Below are positions 37,871 through 47,186 of a stretch of 64,000 nt of DNA, in pieces. Origin of the DNA: Neorhizobium sp. SHOUNA12A (GTDB taxonomy: Bacteria > Pseudomonadota > Alphaproteobacteria > Rhizobiales > Rhizobiaceae). Below the pieces are notes generated by a model. The model made no database searches, was not told the origin of the DNA, and saw nothing but the letters and a program-made list of their open reading frames with translations. The DNA lies in contig NZ_JALBGV010000003.1 of assembly GCF_023006505.1 (NCBI RefSeq), positions 122,479 to 186,478 on the forward strand, given 5' to 3'. Made by a program: the position numbers and the translations under genes. The stretch's first letter is position 1; every line of letters starts with the position of its first letter.

Positions 37871-37968
37871 AGAAACCTCGTATAGCAAGACCGGCGACGG
37901 GCACGTCCCGCCGCCTGCAGCCTTCGTTGATTTGCGATTGAGTTCGGGCGGAGCCGAGCGAGAGGCGA

Positions 37969-38805
37969 TTACGGGATTGGGTCGAACTTCAGTTCGGAAA
38001 GCGGCACCACCTTGTCGGTGCGGGTCATCTTGTATTCGGTGTCCTGGCCAAGCCACTTGTCCCAGATCTTGTTGAGATCGCCGGACGTGTCGAGCTTGCG
38101 CAGGATTTCGTTGACCTTGGCGGTCAGGGCGGGATTGTCCTTGGCCATGCCGATACCGATTGGCTGGAAGAGCATCGGCTCCTCGATCATCCGCATCGGC
38201 TTGCCCTTTGTCTTGGATTCGTTCACCAGCTTGGTCGTGGTCATGGTGTTGGCGACCATGCCGCGTGCCTTGCCCTGCTGGACGGCGAGATAGGCGGAGC
38301 CGGTGTCCTGGAAGGTCAGCGGATCGGACTTGTTGAGCTTGATCGACATTTCCGATGTCGAACCCTTGGTGGAAGCGACGCGCTGGCCTTCGTAGTCGGA
38401 CTTCTTCTTGCCGGCATCGTCGACCGGAACGATCAGCATTTCCTTGGCGAGATAATAGGGATCGCTGAACTGGATCTGCTCGGCGCGGCCCTGGGTATAG
38501 GCAAGATTGGCAACCGTGATGTCGACGCGGCCAAGCTTGACTTCCGGCACGCGGGCTTCGACCGAAACCGGCTTCACTTCAGCCTTGACGCCGAGTTCCT
38601 TGGCGATGGCATTGCAGAGATCGACGTCGAACCCGACCATCTCGCGCGTCTTCACATCCGGAGCGGCGAATGGCGGAACGTCGGCGAACGTAGCGCAGCG
38701 CAACGTCTTGCTGGCCAGGATCGTGTCGAGTTGGTCCGCGACCGCCGGCGAAGCGGCACCGGCCGCTGCCAATGCGATGGTTAGTGTCAGGCATTTCCAG
38801 TTCAT
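37969..38805 (-). CDS. Polar amino-acid-type ABC substrate-binding protein (family 3)
   Basis: 278 aa from ATG 38805 (AAGGAGAAC precedes). Signal peptide WKCLTLTIALAAAGAASPAVA with an AVA cleavage site, then SBP family 3: LRCATFADVPPFAAPD, GFDVDLCNAIAKELG, RVDITVANLAYTQGRAEQIQFSDPYY in two blocks, and VASTKGSTSEMSI. Such proteins bind amino acids, opines or related anions. It lies 33 bases after the ATPase gene, being the fifth gene of the operon. An imperfect GC stem follows in the 98-base gap before the aldolase gene. Confidence 0.9.
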   Translation of the reverse strand: MNWKCLTLTIALAAAGAASPAVADQLDTILASKTLRCATFADVPPFAAPDVKTREMVGFDVDLCNAIAKELGVKAEVKPVSVEARVPEVKLGRVDITVANLAYTQGRAEQIQFSDPYYLAKEMLIVPVDDAGKKKSDYEGQRVASTKGSTSEMSIKLNKSDPLTFQDTGSAYLAVQQGKARGMVANTMTTTKLVNESKTKGKPMRMIEEPMLFQPIGIGMAKDNPALTAKVNEILRKLDTSGDLNKIWDKWLGQDTEYKMTRTDKVVPLSELKFDPIP

Positions 38806-38837
38806 TGCTGTTCTCCTTGTTATGATGTCTTGATTGG

Positions 38838-39605
38838 TCAATGGCGCAGATCGGACAGGAACCGCTGGGCTCGGGGATGACGAGGGTTCTGGAAGAAATC
38901 CTTGGGCGGCGCCATTTCGAGGATCTCGCCCGCATCGATGAACCAGATGCGGTCTGCGACATCGCGGGCAAAGCCCATCTCATGGGTGACGCAGAGCATG
39001 GTCATACCGTCGGCAGCCAGGCTCTTCATGACGCTCAGCACCTCGCCCACCATTTCCGGGTCGAGCGCGCTGGTCGGCTCGTCGAACAGCATGACCGGCG
39101 GTTCCATGGCAAGTGCCCGGGCAATCGCCACGCGCTGCTGCTGCCCGCCGGATAGCTGGCCTGGATAGGAATTCGCCTTGTCGGCAAGCCCGACACGATC
39201 GAGCAGCTTGATGGCCTTGTCGCGAGCGACGTCCGCAGAAACGCCCTTCACCCGGATCGGCGACATAGAGACGTTCTCGACCGCCGAGAGATGCGGAAAC
39301 AGGTTGAAGCTCTGAAACACAAACCCGATCCTGCTGCGCAGCCGGTTCAGTTCGCGTCCGCGCATCGGGGCATGAATATTCTGGCCCTCGAAGTTGATCG
39401 ATCCGCTGTTGATTTCCTCCAGCCGGTTGACGGTGCGGATCAGCGTGGACTTGCCGGAACCGGATGGTCCGCAGATCACGACGACTTCACCGCGGCCGAC
39501 CTCGGCGTTGATGTGGCGCAGGACCGGATAATCGCCGTAGCTCTTGCAGACATCCGAAAGGCGGATGGCCTGGCCATCCTGCAGCGGGGAAACTGGCATC
39601 GTCAT
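38838..39605 (-). CDS. Polar amino-acid-type ABC transporter ATP-binding protein
   Basis: 255 aa from ATG 39605, which overlaps the preceding permease stop (ATGA). Walker [20 protein letters not shown]-loop [18 protein letters not shown], signature [15 protein letters not shown], Walker [15 protein letters not shown] and the switch His in CVTHEMGFA are all intact and typical of the GlnQ/HisP branch. It energises permeases 39602-40363 and 40360-41067. Confidence 0.96.
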   Translation of the reverse strand: MTMPVSPLQDGQAIRLSDVCKSYGDYPVLRHINAEVGRGEVVVICGPSGSGKSTLIRTVNRLEEINSGSINFEGQNIHAPMRGRELNRLRSRIGFVFQSFNLFPHLSAVENVSMSPIRVKGVSADVARDKAIKLLDRVGLADKANSYPGQLSGGQQQRVAIARALAMEPPVMLFDEPTSALDPEMVGEVLSVMKSLAADGMTMLCVTHEMGFARDVADRIWFIDAGEILEMAPPKDFFQNPRHPRAQRFLSDLRH

Positions 39606-40363
39606 GGCTGCTCCACAAGTGTTTTGAGGGGGACGGCCTCGGTGGCCAGGCGAGCGTTGCGGCGCGGACCTGCGCGGCGGCGTGCAATGCGCCGCTCGAG
39701 GCTGTTGGCCACATAGGTCAGGCTCCAGCAGAGCACGTAGTAGACGGCAGCCAGGATGATGAAGACCTGGAAGGGCTGGGTGAACAGCTGGTTGTTCACC
39801 TGGCTTGCCGCGAAGGTCAGGTCCGGCACGTTGATCACGTAACCGAGCGTCGTGTCCTTGATCGTCGAGACGAATGTCGAGATCATGCTCGGGATCATGT
39901 TGTAGAGCGCCTGCGGCAGGATCACGAAGCGCATTGCGCTGAGATGGCTGTGGCCGAGCGCCCTTGCCGCATCCATCTGCCCCTGGCCCAGCGAGACGAT
40001 GCCAGCCCGCACCACTTCGCTCAGGAACGCCCCCTCGTAGACGACCAGCGTCACGAGCATGATCAGGAAGCTTGGTACGTCGGCACCGGTCCAGAGCGGA
40101 ACCAGGAAATAGCACCACAGAATGAGCATCAGCAGCGGCACACCCCGGGTGACGTAGACGAGGCCGGTCACCGGCCATCTCAACGCCCGCCATTTTGAAA
40201 GGCGTGCCAGGGCGAGCAGGATGCTGACCGGAAAGGCAAGCAGGATCGCCAGCAGGGAGAGGATGATCGTATTGGCAAGCCCGCCCAGCGGCCCGTTGGG
40301 ATACTGCCCGATCAGAAGGAGCAGCCAATAGTCATGGATGATGGTGATGATGTCCTGGATCAT
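39602..40363 (-). CDS. Polar amino-acid-type ABC transporter permease
   Basis: 253 aa with about five membrane spans. [22 protein letters not shown] and the coupling loop [22 protein letters not shown] are typical of the HisMQ family. It overlaps both its neighbours by four bases and forms the heteromeric channel with the next upstream permease. Confidence 0.93.
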   Translation of the reverse strand: MIQDIITIIHDYWLLLLIGQYPNGPLGGLANTIILSLLAILLAFPVSILLALARLSKWRALRWPVTGLVYVTRGVPLLMLILWCYFLVPLWTGADVPSFLIMLVTLVVYEGAFLSEVVRAGIVSLGQGQMDAARALGHSHLSAMRFVILPQALYNMIPSMISTFVSTIKDTTLGYVINVPDLTFAASQVNNQLFTQPFQVFIILAAVYYVLCWSLTYVANSLERRIARRRAGPRRNARLATEAVPLKTLVEQP

Positions 40364-41067
40364 GCGCGCGCTCTCCGAGCCGGATCAGCGCGCATTGACA
40401 GATAAGCACCGGCCCCCATGATGATGAGCGAGAAGAACAGGTAGAGGACGGTGCCGACCAGGTAGATTTCGAAAGTCCGGAAGCTGAGGTTTTCAATCTC
40501 CTTGACCGCGTGCGTCAGTTCCGAAGCGCCGACGACGATCGCCAGGCTGCTGTTCTTGAACAGGGAAACGCTGTGATTGATCAGCGGCGGCAAGGCATTG
40601 CGCACGCCCTGCGGCATGACCACGAAGCGCAGGGCCGAGATATAGCCGTGACCGAGGGCCTTGGCGGCTTCCATCTGGCCCGGGCTGACGGAGCGCAAAC
40701 CGGACCGCAGGTCTTCGCTGAAATAAGCTGCCTGGCACAGTCCAAGGCCGATGATGGCGAAGATCGCCTCCGCATTGTGATCCGTCAGCCAATTCGCCAG
40801 GCCCTGCGGCAGCAGCGTGAATATCCCGAAATACCACAGCATCAGCTGCACCAGGGTCGGCACGTTGCGATGGTAGGAGATGTAGGCCTTGACGATGGGC
40901 TCGCCGATCCTGACCGGCGACATGCGGAACGCCAGCAGCAGGATCGCAAGCGTCATCGCCAGCAGCCACGAACCGACATAGATGGCGAAAGTCGTCTCGA
41001 TGCCGTGCAGCAGCATCGCGCGATAGTCGGAATTGGTCAGGATCGCGGATAGATCAAAGCCGGTCAC
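40360..41067 (-). CDS. Polar amino-acid-type ABC transporter permease
   Basis: 235 aa. First span region LLHGIETTFAIYVGSWLLAMTL, then HRNVPTLVQLMLWYFG (the HisMQ 'RGTPLLVQL' equivalent) and the coupling loop EAAKALGHGYISALRFVVMPQG. It overlaps the SDR gene stop and the next permease start by four bases each, so translation is coupled through the first four genes of the operon. Confidence 0.93.
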   Translation of the reverse strand: MTGFDLSAILTNSDYRAMLLHGIETTFAIYVGSWLLAMTLAILLLAFRMSPVRIGEPIVKAYISYHRNVPTLVQLMLWYFGIFTLLPQGLANWLTDHNAEAIFAIIGLGLCQAAYFSEDLRSGLRSVSPGQMEAAKALGHGYISALRFVVMPQGVRNALPPLINHSVSLFKNSSLAIVVGASELTHAVKEIENLSFRTFEIYLVGTVLYLFFSLIIMGAGAYLSMRADPARRARA

Positions 41068-41843
41068 CGCTTCGCGCCTTCAGCTTGGTAGACGGCTGCT
41101 GAGGTTTCGGGCCTGGCAGTCTGCAGCCCGCCCATCACCTGCAATGTCGGGGTGATTTCTATATGGCCGATATTGACGGCAACCGGTGCGGCGATCGCAA
41201 AGGCGATCGCGTCGGCGATGTCGGATGCCTGCGGCAGCTCGAACCCGTCGATGAAACGTTCGCGTACGCTCGGATCGTTGCCGTGCACGTGGTTGAAAAT
41301 ATCCGTCGCGACACGCCCCGGGCAGATTTCCGTCACGCGGACGCGTTTGCCGAATGCGTCGATCCTGAGCTGATTGGAGAGCATGGCGACGCCGGACTTG
41401 ACCGCATGATAGATGGAATTGCCGCCGAAATTGTAGTTGCCGGCGATCGAGGAAATGTTGACGACATGGCCGCGGTCGCGCTCGACCATGCCAGGAACGA
41501 TCAGGCGGCAGATATGCAGGACCGCGCGCAGATTGACGTCGACCAGCAGATCGATGTCTTCGGCATCCGCCTGCAGAAACTTCTTCGGCCGATCGACGCC
41601 GGCATTGTTGATCAGAATGTCGAACTGGACGCTCTCGGCAAGTTCAGCGATCGCGGCACGGTCGGTGACGTCGATGACATGCGCGATACAGCCCGTACGC
41701 TCGGCGAGGTCATTGAGGGCATCAGCACTACGAGCGATCGCGTGCACCTCGATATTCTCGGCGCGGAGACGTTCGACGACGGCAGCGCCGATGCCGGACG
41801 ATGCGCCGGTGACCAGTGCGGTCCTGTAATCGGAGAATGACAT
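41064..41843 (-). CDS. Short-chain dehydrogenase/reductase
   Basis: 259 aa, first gene of the long minus-strand operon. SDR motifs: VTGASSGIGAAVVERL at the N-terminus, DVTDRAAI, ILINNAGVDRPKKF, NISSIAGNYNFGGNSIYHAVKSG with the catalytic Ser, Tyr and Lys, and ICPGRVATDIF. It resembles the YdfG/serine-3-dehydrogenase group, which oxidises 3-hydroxy acids, but the substrate is not defined. Transcription of this gene starts opposite the LysR gene at 42077. Confidence 0.88.
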   Translation of the reverse strand: MSFSDYRTALVTGASSGIGAAVVERLRAENIEVHAIARSADALNDLAERTGCIAHVIDVTDRAAIAELAESVQFDILINNAGVDRPKKFLQADAEDIDLLVDVNLRAVLHICRLIVPGMVERDRGHVVNISSIAGNYNFGGNSIYHAVKSGVAMLSNQLRIDAFGKRVRVTEICPGRVATDIFNHVHGNDPSVRERFIDGFELPQASDIADAIAFAIAAPVAVNIGHIEITPTLQVMGGLQTARPETSAAVYQAEGAKR

Positions 41844-42076
41844 TCTGATCCCCTTGTTGTTGGCGTGGACAGTATCGAAGCTTTAACGGCTTGCCTAAGA
41901 CCGATTATTTCTGGAGTAATAAGCAAGTTTTATGGAGCTTGCCGGATGGCGAGCGCCCAGCCCCAAGGTCTTGAATTCCTTGTGGCGGAGTAGGCGGCCA
42001 TCCTGCAGGGCCGCATTGCCAAAGGCGGGCATGTCTGCAAAACATAGGCCTGCGGAATAGAGCATCACCCGACCCC
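41844..42076. promoter_or_regulatory. Divergent promoter region between the SDR operon and lysR
   Basis: 233 bases without a gene. TTATT-N8-AATAA at 41905-41922, enclosed by CTTGC (41890-41894) and GCAAG (41923-41927), is the best dyad and is a candidate LysR-type binding site of the T-N11-A class for the regulator at 42077. The AT-rich patch around it probably includes the operon promoter. Confidence 0.4.
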
Positions 42077-42982
42077 ATGGATATTAGGCGCCTCAAATCC
42101 TTCATCGTCATCGTCGACAGCGGCAGCATCACCCGCGCCGCCGATATCCTTCACCTCGCACAACCGGCGCTCAGCCAGCAGCTTGCGGCGCTCGAGGAGC
42201 ATTTCGGCCAGAAACTGCTGATCCGCAGCCAGCAGGGCGTCAGCATGACCGATGCGGGACATGCGGTGTACAGGCACGCGCAGATCATCCTGCGGCAGAT
42301 GGAACAGGCGCAGGCTGATGCCGCAGCCGCCGGCAATTCACTGGCGGGCCGGGTCTCGGTGGGCCTCGTGCCGTTCAGCAGTGCCGCGACGCTCTCGGTC
42401 GATCTCTTGGCGGAAACGCGCAAGCGGCATCCGGGCATTCTGCTTCACCTGACCGAAAGCGTCGGCCAGACCTATAGCCAGATGATCATGAACGGGCGGC
42501 TGGAAATGGCGCTGATCCATGGTATCGGGCCGATCAAGGGCGTTCGCTTCGAACCGATCCTGAGCGAGGAATTTTATCTCGTCGCGCATCGCAACTTCGC
42601 GATCGAGGCGGATTCGAAACCCGTGCCGCTCGGCGCCCTGGATGGAATGCCGATGCTGCTGCCACCGGCCTATAATTTCGTGCGCCGCGCCATCGATACC
42701 GCTTTCACCCGCAGCAGGATCAATCTCAAGGTCGTGGCGGAAGTGGAAATCGTGCGCACCCTCGCCCGCGCGGTCGGAAATGGGCTCGGGGCGACGATCA
42801 TGCCGAAGGCCATTGCCGATCGCATCGTTTCCGAGTCGAGCGAACCGCTCGTCTGCCGGGTCGTATCGCCCCGGATAGAGGAAACGCTTTCGCTCTGCAC
42901 GTCCGACCAGAACTCGTTGTCGGAACCGGCATTTGCCGTCCGGGACATTCTTGTCGAACTGACCGAGCGGTTGAAACTCTGA
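42077..42982 (+). CDS. LysR-family transcriptional regulator
   Basis: 301 aa. Winged helix at the N-terminus: RRLKSFIVIVDSGSITRAAD, then LAQPALSQQLAALEEHFG. The effector domain starts GRVSVGLVPFSSAATLSV, and the MLLPPAYNFVRRAID segment is typical of the Nac/Cbl-like branch. It is divergent from the SDR-ABC-aldolase-idn operon and is its probable activator; it is convergent to the aminotransferase gene. Ligand unknown. Confidence 0.9.
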   Translation: MDIRRLKSFIVIVDSGSITRAADILHLAQPALSQQLAALEEHFGQKLLIRSQQGVSMTDAGHAVYRHAQIILRQMEQAQADAAAAGNSLAGRVSVGLVPFSSAATLSVDLLAETRKRHPGILLHLTESVGQTYSQMIMNGRLEMALIHGIGPIKGVRFEPILSEEFYLVAHRNFAIEADSKPVPLGALDGMPMLLPPAYNFVRRAIDTAFTRSRINLKVVAEVEIVRTLARAVGNGLGATIMPKAIADRIVSESSEPLVCRVVSPRIEETLSLCTSDQNSLSEPAFAVRDILVELTERLKL

Positions 42983-43018
42983 GCAAGCTATTTCCGAGCC
43001 GGAAGTCGGCACTTCATC

Positions 43019-44224
43019 TCAGTGCATCGATTTGCAGAACTCGGCAATGCGCGCGCAACCCTCGTTCAGCATCTCCATGCTGGTCGCATAGGAAATGCGG
43101 AAATACGGGCTCATGCCATAGGCCGCCCCCTGGACGGTCGCGACATGGTGTTCCTCTATCAGGCCCATGACGAAATCGACGTCGGTCTCGATCTTCCGCC
43201 CGCCCTTCGTGGTCTTGCCGATCAGGCCCGACATGTTGGGATAGAGGTAGAATGCCCCTTCCGGCTTGTGGCAGCGCAGGCCTTCGATTTCCGAGAGCCT
43301 TGCTACGACGAAGTCGCGCCGTTCCCGGTAGATCGCCGCACGCTCCTTAAGCAGATCCTGCGGGCCGTCGAGGGCTGCGATGGCGGCGGCCTGCGTGACC
43401 GTCGTGATGCCGCCGGCGTTCTGGGAGTTGACCTTGCTGATCGCCGCGACCAGTTCCTTCGAACCGCTGGCGCAGAAGCCCAGCCGCCAGCCGGTCATGG
43501 CATAGGCTTTCGAGACGCCGTTCATCGTCAGGACGCGGTCGTAGAGCCTGGGTTCGGCCTCGGCGATGGTGCAGAATTCGAAATCGTCATAGACCAGATG
43601 CTCATAGATGTCGTCGGTCAGGATCCAGACATTCGGGTGCCGCAGCATGACCTGCGCGATCGCCGCCATCTCGGCCCGCGAGCAGGCCGCGCCCGTGGGG
43701 TTGTTCGGGAAATTCAGGATGAGCCATTTGGTGCGTGGCGTGATCGCCGCGTCCAGATCCTCCGGATGCAGTTTGAACCCGGTCTGCTCGAAGCAGGGAA
43801 CCGCGACGGGTATTCCACCGGCGAAATGGACGATATCCGCGTAGCTTACCCAGGAAGGGGTCGGAATGACCACCTCGTCGCCCGGATTCAGGGTCGCGAG
43901 CATGGCGTTGAAAATGGTCTGCTTGCCGCCAGCCGACGCAACGATCTGGCTGGCGTCATAGACGAGATTGTTGTCCCGCTTGAACTTCCTGGCGATCGCG
44001 GCCTTCAGCTCCGACGTACCATCGATCGGCGGATATTTCGTATCGCCACCCAGTCCTGCAACGTGAGCGGCCTCGATCGCGTGGGCCGGTGTGGGGAAAT
44101 CCGGTTCCCCGGAGGAAAGGCTGACGACCTTGATGCCCTTGGCGGCCAGTTCCCGGGCGCGCTGGGTCATGGCGGCGGACGCCGGTATGGAAACGTTCTT
44201 CAGGCGGTCGGCGATGGACGGCAT
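43019..44224 (-). CDS. PLP-dependent aminotransferase class I (aspartate aminotransferase-like)
   Basis: 401 aa. The Schiff-base lysine is K239 in MNGVSKAYAMTGWRLGF; SSGEPDFPTP, NFPNNPTGA and the C-terminal YFRISYATS Arg are the other fold I landmarks. The sequence is of the AspC subgroup Ib common in rhizobia. It lies 47 bases downstream of pxpA and on the same strand, so it may convert the glutamate (or substituted glutamate) released by 5-oxoprolinase to a 2-oxoacid. The exact amino donor is inferred. Confidence 0.9.
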   Translation of the reverse strand: MPSIADRLKNVSIPASAAMTQRARELAAKGIKVVSLSSGEPDFPTPAHAIEAAHVAGLGGDTKYPPIDGTSELKAAIARKFKRDNNLVYDASQIVASAGGKQTIFNAMLATLNPGDEVVIPTPSWVSYADIVHFAGGIPVAVPCFEQTGFKLHPEDLDAAITPRTKWLILNFPNNPTGAACSRAEMAAIAQVMLRHPNVWILTDDIYEHLVYDDFEFCTIAEAEPRLYDRVLTMNGVSKAYAMTGWRLGFCASGSKELVAAISKVNSQNAGGITTVTQAAAIAALDGPQDLLKERAAIYRERRDFVVARLSEIEGLRCHKPEGAFYLYPNMSGLIGKTTKGGRKIETDVDFVMGLIEEHHVATVQGAAYGMSPYFRISYATSMEMLNEGCARIAEFCKSMH

Positions 44225-44271
44225 TGACTTGGTCTCTCGGTGAAACGGAAATTGTGATGGCAGGCATCCGG

Positions 44272-45039
44272 TCAGGACGCGAGTTCGGCCGCAGGCGCGA
44301 GCGTCGCGCCGGAAGCTTCGATTTCGCTGCGGACGATCCGGGCAAGCTCAAGCGAGCCAGGCGTATCGCTGTGCACGAGAATGGAGCGAGCCGGCATGGC
44401 GATGATCGTCCCGTCGATCGCTTCGACGGTCGCATCGGTCAGAAACCGGCGCACCCTTGCACGAACCGCCTCCTCCTCCTTGACCAGCGCACCCGGCAAC
44501 CCGCGGGCGACGAGCTTGCCGCCGGCGTCATAGGCGCGGTCGGCCAGGAAAAGCGCCAGCGTCTTCAGCCTGGCGCGCTTCGCGGCCCTCTCGATTTCGC
44601 TGTCCGGCGTCACGAACACCACGAGGTTCGGATCGACGCTCGAAATGGCATTCATCAGCAGGTCCGCCAGCGCGGGATCCCGATTGGCCATGTTGCCCAT
44701 GGCCGCGTGAAAGCTGAAATGGCCGACGGTCATGTTCTCGGCCTTGGCGATCGCCGTCAGGGCGCCGAGTTGGTACAGCATCTGCTGGCGCAATTCGTCC
44801 GGCTGGTAAGGCATTTCGCGCCGGCCGAAACCGGCCCGGTCCGGCAGGCCCGGATGTGCGCCGATGCCCACGCCGTTCTGCTTGGCAAGGCGCACCATGC
44901 GCGCCATCGTGTCCGGATCCCCGCCGTGAAAACCACAGGCAATATTGGCCGACGATACGACCTGCATCATCGCCTCGTCGTCGCACAGACGATAGGGGCC
45001 GAAGCCCTCGCCCATGTCGGAATTCAGATCAATCTTCAT
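44272..45039 (-). CDS. pxpA: 5-oxoprolinase subunit A (LamB/YcsF family)
   Basis: 255 aa from ATG 45039, with a GATGGAGGAC ribosome site. The signature KIDLNSDMGEGFGPYRLCDD opens the protein; NIACGFHGGDPDTM, GAHPGLPDRAGFGRREM and GHFSFHAAMGNMANRDP follow. PxpA with PxpB and PxpC hydrolyses 5-oxoproline to glutamate at the cost of ATP. The operon order here is pxpB, pxpC, pxpA, downstream of biotin-carboxylase genes. Confidence 0.95.
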   Translation of the reverse strand: MKIDLNSDMGEGFGPYRLCDDEAMMQVVSSANIACGFHGGDPDTMARMVRLAKQNGVGIGAHPGLPDRAGFGRREMPYQPDELRQQMLYQLGALTAIAKAENMTVGHFSFHAAMGNMANRDPALADLLMNAISSVDPNLVVFVTPDSEIERAAKRARLKTLALFLADRAYDAGGKLVARGLPGALVKEEEAVRARVRRFLTDATVEAIDGTIIAMPARSILVHSDTPGSLELARIVRSEIEASGATLAPAAELAS

Positions 45040-45067
45040 CGCGTCCTCCATCTGATCGCGAATGGCG

Positions 45068-46063
45068 TCAGGTCATCGCCTTCAAGGCGCGCTTGACCAT
45101 TTGTGATGTCCGCTCGATGTCCTCGACATACCGGGAGACTATCTGTTCGACCGCGCGGGCCTCGGCATGTGTCGAGCGCACGAACCGCAGTCGGCTGCCG
45201 GCACGCGCCTGCCCAAGCCGCCACAGATCGGCTTCGATCACGCCGGCGATCTTCGGATAACCGCCCGCCGTATTGGCGTCGCTCATCTGGATGATGGGCT
45301 CCCCACCCGGCGGTACCTGGACCACGCCGGGCACCACGCCATGCGAGCGCATTTCGACCGTCTTCACCGGCTTGATCGGTGCGCCGGAAAGACGGTAGCC
45401 CGTGCGGTCGCTGCGCGACGAAATCCTCCAGACCTGGCTCCAGAAAGCCTCGCCGTCATCGGCGAAGAGCTCATGTTCTCCGGCGGGAATGGCGCGGATG
45501 AGCAGCGTACCGTCATCCGCTACGGGGAACGCGTCGCGCAACGCGGTCGCCGGCGCCACCGCGGCGATACCGCCTGCCGGAAGCGGAAGAGGTTGAGGAA
45601 GGGCACAGACCTCGATCCGGTCTCCCTTCATGAGCGGCCGGCCGGCATTGCCGCCGAATCCACCACGCAGCGCCGTGCTTCGCGAGCCCATGAGAACGGG
45701 AACGTCTATCCCGCCGCCGAGCACGATATAGGCGCGTGCAAGCTTCGGCGGCTGTTTCAGCTCGAGGATCTGTCCAGCCTCGGCCCGATACGCACACCAC
45801 GACAGCAATGCCCGGCCCTCGAGCAGTGGCTGACCATCGGCGCCCGTGACGGCAAACACGGTGGGAACCTCGAAACGCAGCTTGAAGGGAAACATCTGTA
45901 TCTCGATGGCAGCCGCATCCTGCGGGTTGCCGACGAGGATGTTGCCGATCCTGACCGCGAGCGGATCCATCGCGCCGCCGGCGGAGACACCGATATCGCG
46001 ATAGCCGGGGCGGCCGAGATCCTGCACCGTATTGAAGGGACCGGTTTCGACGATTTCGATCAT
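45068..46063 (-). CDS. pxpC: 5-oxoprolinase subunit C / AHS2-type carboxyltransferase domain protein
   Basis: 331 aa from ATG 46063 overlapping the pxpB stop. It starts IEIVETGPFNTVQDLGRPGY, the classic KipA/AHS2 opening, and has SAGGAMDPLAVRIGNILVGN, SRSTALRGGFGGNAGRPL and the C-terminal PPGGEPIIQMSDANTAGGYP. AHS2 together with AHS1 forms the carboxyltransferase part of urea carboxylase, so family names include 'biotin-dependent carboxyltransferase'. Its neighbourhood with accB/accC genes makes that relation noteworthy. Confidence 0.94.
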   Translation of the reverse strand: MIEIVETGPFNTVQDLGRPGYRDIGVSAGGAMDPLAVRIGNILVGNPQDAAAIEIQMFPFKLRFEVPTVFAVTGADGQPLLEGRALLSWCAYRAEAGQILELKQPPKLARAYIVLGGGIDVPVLMGSRSTALRGGFGGNAGRPLMKGDRIEVCALPQPLPLPAGGIAAVAPATALRDAFPVADDGTLLIRAIPAGEHELFADDGEAFWSQVWRISSRSDRTGYRLSGAPIKPVKTVEMRSHGVVPGVVQVPPGGEPIIQMSDANTAGGYPKIAGVIEADLWRLGQARAGSRLRFVRSTHAEARAVEQIVSRYVEDIERTSQMVKRALKAMT

Positions 46064-46767
46064 AGCTCGATCCTGTCCGGCACGAAGCGCACCGTGTCGC
46101 CCGGTGCCATGAGGGCCGGCGTGGAAGACGTCGGGTCGAACATCTGCAGATCGGCATAGCCGATGGAATTCCACCCGTTCGGGCCGGTCAGCATCGCGAC
46201 GCCCGTCTGCATTCCGCCGATCGTCACGCAGCCCTTTTCCATCTTGAGCGACGGAACCGTCTTGCGGGGCATGTAGATACGGGCATCGAGGCCATGCAGG
46301 TAACCGAAACCGGGAGCGCTTCCGAGCGCAAAGACCCGATAGGTCGCATCGTGATGGAGGCGCACCACCTCCCGATCGCTCAGACCGGAAAAATCACAGA
46401 CCGCCGCAAGATCAGTCGCATAGGCACCACCGTAATGGACGGAGATCTCGATCGTCTTTCCGGAGAGATCGAGGCTGGGGACGCTGTCCCAGGCCTCCAG
46501 AAGTCGGCCGACGATGAACTCGGGATCCTCGGGCGTTGCCGTGAAGATCGCCAGCAGGTTTGTCATGCCTGGTATCACTTCCGCGACATCCGCCCAATCT
46601 CTGACCACATGGGATAGCGCCCAGATGAAACGCTGTGCCGGCAGATCGAATTCACCCGCCGCTTCGAGCAGGAAGGAGCGCCCTCCAATGAAGGAAACGC
46701 GCGCCCTGCCTTTCGTCGCCGTGACGATCTGGTGCGAAGACACAAGGGGCTTTGACGTGGCGATCAT
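46060..46767 (-). CDS. pxpB: 5-oxoprolinase subunit B / AHS1 (KipI family)
   Basis: 235 aa. Typical KipI/AHS1 blocks: IWALSHVVRDWADVAEVIPG, ISVHYGGAYATDLAAVCDFS, FALGSAPGFGYLHGLDARIY and the C-terminal ATP/phosphate-linked GGMQTGVAMLTGPNGWNSIG. The N-terminal 20 residues diverge slightly from the family. It overlaps both the preceding BCCP-like gene and pxpC by four bases, so stoichiometric translation is likely. Confidence 0.93.
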   Translation of the reverse strand: MIATSKPLVSSHQIVTATKGRARVSFIGGRSFLLEAAGEFDLPAQRFIWALSHVVRDWADVAEVIPGMTNLLAIFTATPEDPEFIVGRLLEAWDSVPSLDLSGKTIEISVHYGGAYATDLAAVCDFSGLSDREVVRLHHDATYRVFALGSAPGFGYLHGLDARIYMPRKTVPSLKMEKGCVTIGGMQTGVAMLTGPNGWNSIGYADLQMFDPTSSTPALMAPGDTVRFVPDRIEL

Positions 46768-47186
46768 GGCTGGGGCTCGATTTCAAACAGGGGATCGCCA
46801 AATCCGACCAGTGCGCCGGGCTCCGCCAGCCGCCGCGCCAACAAGCCGGATCGGCCAGCCGGAACGGGAAGCAGCACAGATCCGATGCGGATAAAGCCGA
46901 CGACATCCTTGTCGGAAACCCTGCGCGGCAGTGTCTCGGTTTCCTCGGAAACCGAAGGATGGATGGCGCAGAAGCATCCCGCAATCGGCGCCTTGACGGT
47001 CACCGCTTTGGCCTGGTTCGCCCCGATGCCGCCTGTCAAACGGATATGCGGCCCCTCGCCCTTCGAGACGACGAGGCGAAGTTGCCCAACCGGACCGGAA
47101 ACCTCGAGGCCGTCGACACCAGCCGCCGTCAGCGCTTCCGTCAGCGCGGCGATTGTTGCCGGATCACTGAAATCGATCGTGCTCAT
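46764..47186 (-). CDS. BCCP-like protein lacking the biotinyl lysine
   Basis: 140 aa from ATG 47186. The N-terminal part (IAALTEALTAAGVDGLEVS) resembles the 'accB' leader and the C-terminal 75 residues align with a biotinyl domain: VKAPIAGCF at the start and LVGFGDPLFEIEP at the end, matching VKAPVFGIL and EVEVGDVLAEIA of the true BCCP at 48574. Where that protein has EAMKVF, this one reads IGSVLLPV, so the modifiable Lys is missing. It may be a structural adaptor in the complex. The gene overlaps accC and pxpB. Confidence 0.8.
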   Translation of the reverse strand: MSTIDFSDPATIAALTEALTAAGVDGLEVSGPVGQLRLVVSKGEGPHIRLTGGIGANQAKAVTVKAPIAGCFCAIHPSVSEETETLPRRVSDKDVVGFIRIGSVLLPVPAGRSGLLARRLAEPGALVGFGDPLFEIEPQP

